From Ophthalmolycus amberensis (lineage: Eukaryota > Chordata > Actinopteri > Perciformes > Zoarcidae): a stretch of 64,000 nt of DNA. The first letter of the stretch is position 1. Every line of letters starts with the position of its first letter. Below, in pieces: positions 59,648 to 64,000 of this stretch. The notes beneath the pieces were generated by a model. The model searched no databases. It was not told the origin of the DNA and was given only the letters and a program-made list of their open reading frames with translations. The stretch is from contig JAFEUB010000787.1 in NCBI GenBank assembly GCA_024529925.1, positions 1,739,501 through 1,803,500 of the forward strand. Direction: 5' to 3'. The position numbers and the translations under genes were made by a program.

Positions 59648-59722
59648 ACACTCTGTACTCAATGATGGTTTCAGCGGGAAGATTAAAAGTCACCCTGAAA
59701 ACCTGATGCTTGCACAGAGGAC
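59648..59722 (+). promoter_or_regulatory. SECIS element 2 of selenop (candidate)
   Basis: ATGAT starts at 59662 and TGATG at 59704. Helix II pairs GGTTTCAG with CTGAAAACC (one bulge). The apical region has GGGAAGATTAAAAG. The lower stem pairs CTCTGT (59651-59656) with ACAGAG (59714-59719). It lies 45 bp before the AATAAA. Two SECIS elements are a hallmark of SELENOP genes. Confidence 0.8.
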
Positions 59723-59763
59723 TGTATTGTGAGAAGGCTGTCAAACATGGAAACTGAGTGTTG

Positions 59764-59769
59764 AATAAA
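59764..59769 (+). terminator. Poly(A) signal of selenop
   Basis: AATAAA just downstream of the second SECIS. It gives a 3' UTR of about 1 kb, containing both SECIS candidates. Confidence 0.7.
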
Positions 59770-59789
59770 GATGGTTGAGTTACTTTTTG

Positions 59790-62700
59790 AGTTTGTGAGT
59801 TCTTGTTAAGGCAGGCAAACACATTCGTGCACTCGTCAATTTTAAGATTTGGGGTTATTTTGCCTCATTTTCCTTCAGACTAGTGGAAAGAAAACAACCA
59901 AAATAAGCATTAAGGTGTTTATTTTACTACTCCGTCTATTTTGTGTCAGTGGAATTATACTAGGTTCAAAAGATAGCATTAGATATTGATTAACAGAACA
60001 TTGTATTGAGCTATGTTGAAAATGTTTTTTATAGGCTTATTTAGGGATTGATAAAAAGTGACATCCAAAATTCCCTCTGTAAAAACCTTTGAATATGTCA
60101 ACAAAATGAAACAATCATTTTGAAACTGTCATCATGTGTCCAGAAATGTATACAAAATAGCACATATTAAATGAGATAATGCATCATTTGCAGAGTCAAA
60201 AATAACATTTCTGAAAACGTGTAATAAAAACAATAATCATCTTGATTGTAAATAATCAACTTGGGAAGTTTTAAGATGATATCTAATGTTACCCAATCCA
60301 CCTGGGTTTCTCCTCTTAAAGCTAAAACACATAAACTGACTGTGAATGTCTTTATTTAAGCATACTGACTTTCAAATTTGCTGTGTGAGAAGAATTGTTG
60401 GGTCTGTGGGGGGGGGGGGGGGGGGGCGGGGGGACTCTTGGCAATATCTGTCAACTATCCTGCACGTGCCTGAGGAGCTGGACGCATGTGACTTGAACAA
60501 AGCAGAGGGATCATATTACCCACAATACTTCATAAGCTTCATAAGCTCCACAAGAGTCTCCAGCATGCTGTTTAAGACCAGTAGACAGATCTTAAGTCTT
60601 TACGTCACCAATGCGGTTTGGTAGATAAAACAGTTTTCACTAAAAATATATATTAGATATTTATATAATTGGTTCCCTTCAACTTTTCCTCCAGATTTCA
60701 GCAGATGGCGATGAAGACCCACACTATAAACCACCCACCACACTCTCAACAGTTTACTGATGGAGCTCGTCCTCTTAACCTCACCACTCTCTTGAATTAC
60801 TCTTGCATTTTTAAGGATCATGCACGTTAGCCGTCTTTGTCTTGTTTCCTTCTTTGCAAATGAACAAACATGTGCAATCTCAATTCCAGTAGTTGAAACT
60901 ATGCTGTTTTTCTTACGTATGTCACGTGTCTATAGGTGATGAAAGGCAGCTCTCATCATTTCAGGAAATGCTTTCACTTAAGTTAAACTAATCTAACCGT
61001 CCTGTTTGGTCAGCTGTGGTTTTACATATTGTGGTTCCTCATTTATCTGGTTTGTGACATATATCCATTAACACATTGTAGATTGATGATACACTTAGTA
61101 TATCTCTTTTCTTGTATTGATAATACTGTCAACAGACTGTAGTAAACAGTTTTTAATCCATCTAAAGGAAGATATTTCATTTGTTAATGTGGTACAGAGT
61201 GATTGTGATTGTATACGTGCAAGTGTTATTGAATATGCCATCATCAAGAGACAACTTTTGCGAATTTTTATGTAGTAAATCTTATATAATTACATCAACT
61301 TACAGGTGAAAATCTGCAAAACTGTCTTCAAGACTACAGGGTGCAACATCCTCTCCTCGGTGTAATGAATCTGAATTGCCTGTCTGACTGTGCGTCTGAA
61401 AAGGTCAACAGGCAACCGGAGGAAATAAATGAGGCCTTGGTGGACTGCCTCTGTGGGCGTAATTGGGCTGAAGATCCAATACAGGGGAACAGTGACTTAT
61501 GGGTAATTACCTGCAATGTCCTGAGACGAAGAGCTGTGAGTGGCTGCCTCTCTGATTCAATCAGCCCCACACAGAGCAATACACAGCCTCTGACTTAATT
61601 GTCCGATATGCTTTCCCCCCGATGCACGGCGGCTTCTGCAGCCGCTTCCTCTCCACTTACTCCGCCAGCGAGGAGGGAGAATCGCACACACTTGTGAACT
61701 CGTTCACACACACAAAGTGCCCTTGTGTTGCTCACAAACAAGTACGCGCAGTCCACCCTGCAAGCGTCACAGATGCCCACAATTCTTTCAGACACACACC
61801 GCTCTATTTGCATTGGAGCTCTCAGACCGCAGAGGGCTGTACATCTTCTTGATCAACATCCTTTTATTTTCTGTCATGGAGTGCTGATCTGAGGTCACTT
61901 TGATGTATGCTGCTCGTGTACTTTCACAGACACAGTTGGCAGTGAGTTAAGGAGGTCTTTTGTTCCACGAGTTACATTTCAAATTAATTCCACGACAGAA
62001 TCATGTTCTAAATCACTATAAGTAGCATGATCTGGATAACCCAGTGAGATCTAATTGGTCTCATTTGCTTCTGCAACACTAACACTAGATTATTGGTTTA
62101 GTCAAATACCGGGTCCAATTTAACGCTCATCCTACTGCCATATCTAACATACGGTACAAGGACTACCGACTGGGGAACCCAAGAATAAAGGAACTATTGG
62201 AATATAGGAATTAATGTAAGCAGAAAGCAACAGGTGATTATTTTAGAAAGGTTAGTTTATTTCTGTAACAGGCATTTTAAACTAGATCATTTTATAAGCA
62301 TGCAAGTTTTTAACTTCCAACTGTACTTGTCTTGGTGTTGAATTACACGGCCAACTTGATGATGTGCTTTGCTGTTTGTTTTAAGTGCGTTTTTAAAAAC
62401 ATACACATTTTTTAGCCGTTTTGTTTTAAGTGTAATATTCGTGCTTTTATGTGCTTGTGTGAATCTTTCATGCTGCCGTTGGAAAAGAGATTTTAAATCA
62501 CAATAGAACCATCCTGGCCCAATCGGAAATAATAAATGAAAAAAACCCACAATATTTGCACATTGTCTAAAATGAAAATCTGTGTCAGTCTCCTTCAAAA
62601 CGACTGACAGAGTGCCCGAACCCCCCTTATAGAGAGTGATACTGTAAACTAGGACCCAGGCAAACATGAATTCAATAAATAGTTCCATCTATCCAAAACT

Positions 62701-63000
62701 GCATAGACAGGATTGGGTGCTTTAGACTGGGATCTCCCAGGACCCCAATTTAAGAGTACATTTTTTGTTATTTTTAAAAAAGTGAATTAAATTAAAACAG
62801 AAAACAATGATGCAAAGTCATGAAAGTATGTACCGATTAAGCACTTGTGCGATAAGCACGATGAACAATTCAAAACACACCAGTTCAAATGTTTGCTTTC
62901 ATTTATTTTGAGTACAACTGATGACAAATAAAATACCATGCGCAAGAGGATTAAGATGCTGGATATACATTTATTGTGTAACTTGTTGAAAGCTCACACA
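59790..63000. other. Region downstream of selenop, no clear gene
   Basis: Mostly AT-rich, with a G tract near 60409-60425. An 85-codon frame at 61341-61598 and others nearby lack domains or good splice frames. In human the genes next to SELENOP include CCDC152 and GHR, but I could not identify exons of either here. Confidence 0.4.
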
Positions 63001-63017
63001 TACAACACCAGAGAGGC

Positions 63018-63383
63018 TCAACGGGGTAACAATAGGGAATATAAATCATCGAAGATCAACACAGTTCTCGGCCTCGAGCTTAACCGCAGACCAACAGACA
63101 AGGGCAGCGGCTCCAAGTTCAACGGGGTCTGAAAATATGGGGCAATTAATGAAGCGAGCGGATAAATTATGGTGTTGAGGTTTCCCACAGCGCAATGCAG
63201 CCGTTTCCAAACTCTGACAAGGAGAATAGTTCCAGTTTTACGAGCCTGGATGACGGTGCACACATTACTCACGCTGCCCCACTCGCTGTGGTCGGATGAG
63301 GTGGTGGGGTGATGCGAGGGCTCCAAGCAGACCAATAAATAACACATGGGTAGGAACACAGAGAGGAGCCACTGAACAGTCAT
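63018..63383 (-). CDS. Hypothetical ORF with signal-peptide-like start
   Basis: From ATG 63383 the minus strand encodes 121 aa that begin with a hydrophobic MTVQWLLSVFLPMCYLLVCL, which looks like a signal peptide or membrane anchor. Polar sequence follows (SSDHSEWGSVSNVC). A GTAAAA donor-like site occurs soon after. I do not recognise a family, and the rest of the frame has no conserved look. It may be a first exon of a secreted protein whose remainder lies elsewhere, or chance. Confidence 0.2.
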   Translation of the reverse strand: MTVQWLLSVFLPMCYLLVCLEPSHHPTTSSDHSEWGSVSNVCTVIQARKTGTILLVRVWKRLHCAVGNLNTIIYPLASLIAPYFQTPLNLEPLPLSVGLRLSSRPRTVLIFDDLYSLLLPR

Positions 63384-64000
63384 AAAAATGCCAGCCCGCT
63401 GCACTCAAAGTCAAGAATTAAACTACTTCGCCAACAACCTGAAAAATGTCTGGCCGAACGCTCCACAATAAAGAGTTACAACCGGCACAAATTCCAGCAC
63501 TCAAGATTACTTCCAGGCGCTCTCAGAGTGACAAAATCCAACCTTGAACTGAAGCAAAAAACAAAAAAAGAAGAAGTTTGGAGGCCAAAATAAAACACTG
63601 TAGCCCCTTCAAATGCACTTTGATATTAATGAAATGCTGAAATCTCAAAAGTCGGCAAGGGTGTAACTTTACCATGTAACTATTCCACTCTGCCTATATT
63701 TTGATATGACTTCATAAAATACTGTATCTATCTGCTCTATGTATCCATAAATGGTAACAAACATTAAATACTCCATTACAGTACATCATTCAATCAATCT
63801 GGTAGTGTAACATATGTCCCGTTAACTCTGTCGGACACAAAGCTTATCTAAGGGTCCTCTGTCTGATTATTGTGCTGACTAAACAACAACAAGATAATGC
63901 TGTTTTAAAACAACAGGTCATAGACTTGATTCAGTCCAAAATACTAAATCTGAATACCATTTTTAACATCATATATCTATATACGTGTGTGTGTGTTTGT

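Overview
This is vertebrate nuclear DNA, almost certainly from a ray-finned (teleost) fish. It has small exons with GT-AG introns, fish-type DNA transposons (hAT, Harbinger, MITEs), many microsatellites, an intronless TRIM/fintrim-type gene, and a selenoprotein P with 16 in-frame UGA codons. The order nim1k - znf131 - selenop recalls the human 5p12 neighbourhood (established knowledge); gadd45g and creb3l3 lie beside it here.

Layout. 1-5.9 kb: gadd45ga on the minus strand with a TATA promoter, otherwise no gene seen. 5.9-10.4 kb: creb3l3, an ER-membrane bZIP factor (minus, nine coding exons). 12.05-16.9 kb: nim1k, an AMPK-related kinase (minus, five coding exons), followed by about 7 kb without a clear gene up to a CpG-rich block near 24 kb. 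24.7-26.8 kb: nested hAT-like MITEs and an AT repeat. 26.87-44.86 kb: two apparently identical 1,282-bp hAT elements in the same orientation bracketing a 15,427-bp segment. 45.3-46.9 kb: an intronless TRIM E3-ligase-like gene (plus) with a late frameshift. 48.9-52.85 kb: znf131 (minus, eight coding exons). 56.5-59.8 kb: selenop (plus), with two SECIS candidates in the 3' UTR. 59.8-64 kb: no confident gene.

The most striking observation concerns the two hAT copies, whose 8-bp target-site duplications are exchanged. Copy 1 is flanked by GCTCACAC (left) and GCGGGGAC (right); copy 2 by GCGGGGAC (left) and GCTCACAC (right). The 15.4-kb segment between them therefore behaves as a circularly permuted insert. 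It could have been captured by homologous recombination of a circle into a resident hAT copy, or moved as a composite transposon, into what may be the upstream region of the TRIM gene. The two halves of a possible LTR sit at its two inner ends in the order expected of a circle. Inside are CFAP46-like exon fragments, three linked exons of an unrecognised gene, Harbinger relics, and an unrecognised two-exon gene for a 179-aa acidic protein with a degenerate tandem paralogue.

The host genes (stress response, ER/liver transcription factor, energy-stress kinase, zinc-finger regulator, selenium transport) are separate transcription units and do not form one system. All exon models for the main genes were joined by hand and are in frame across every junction.
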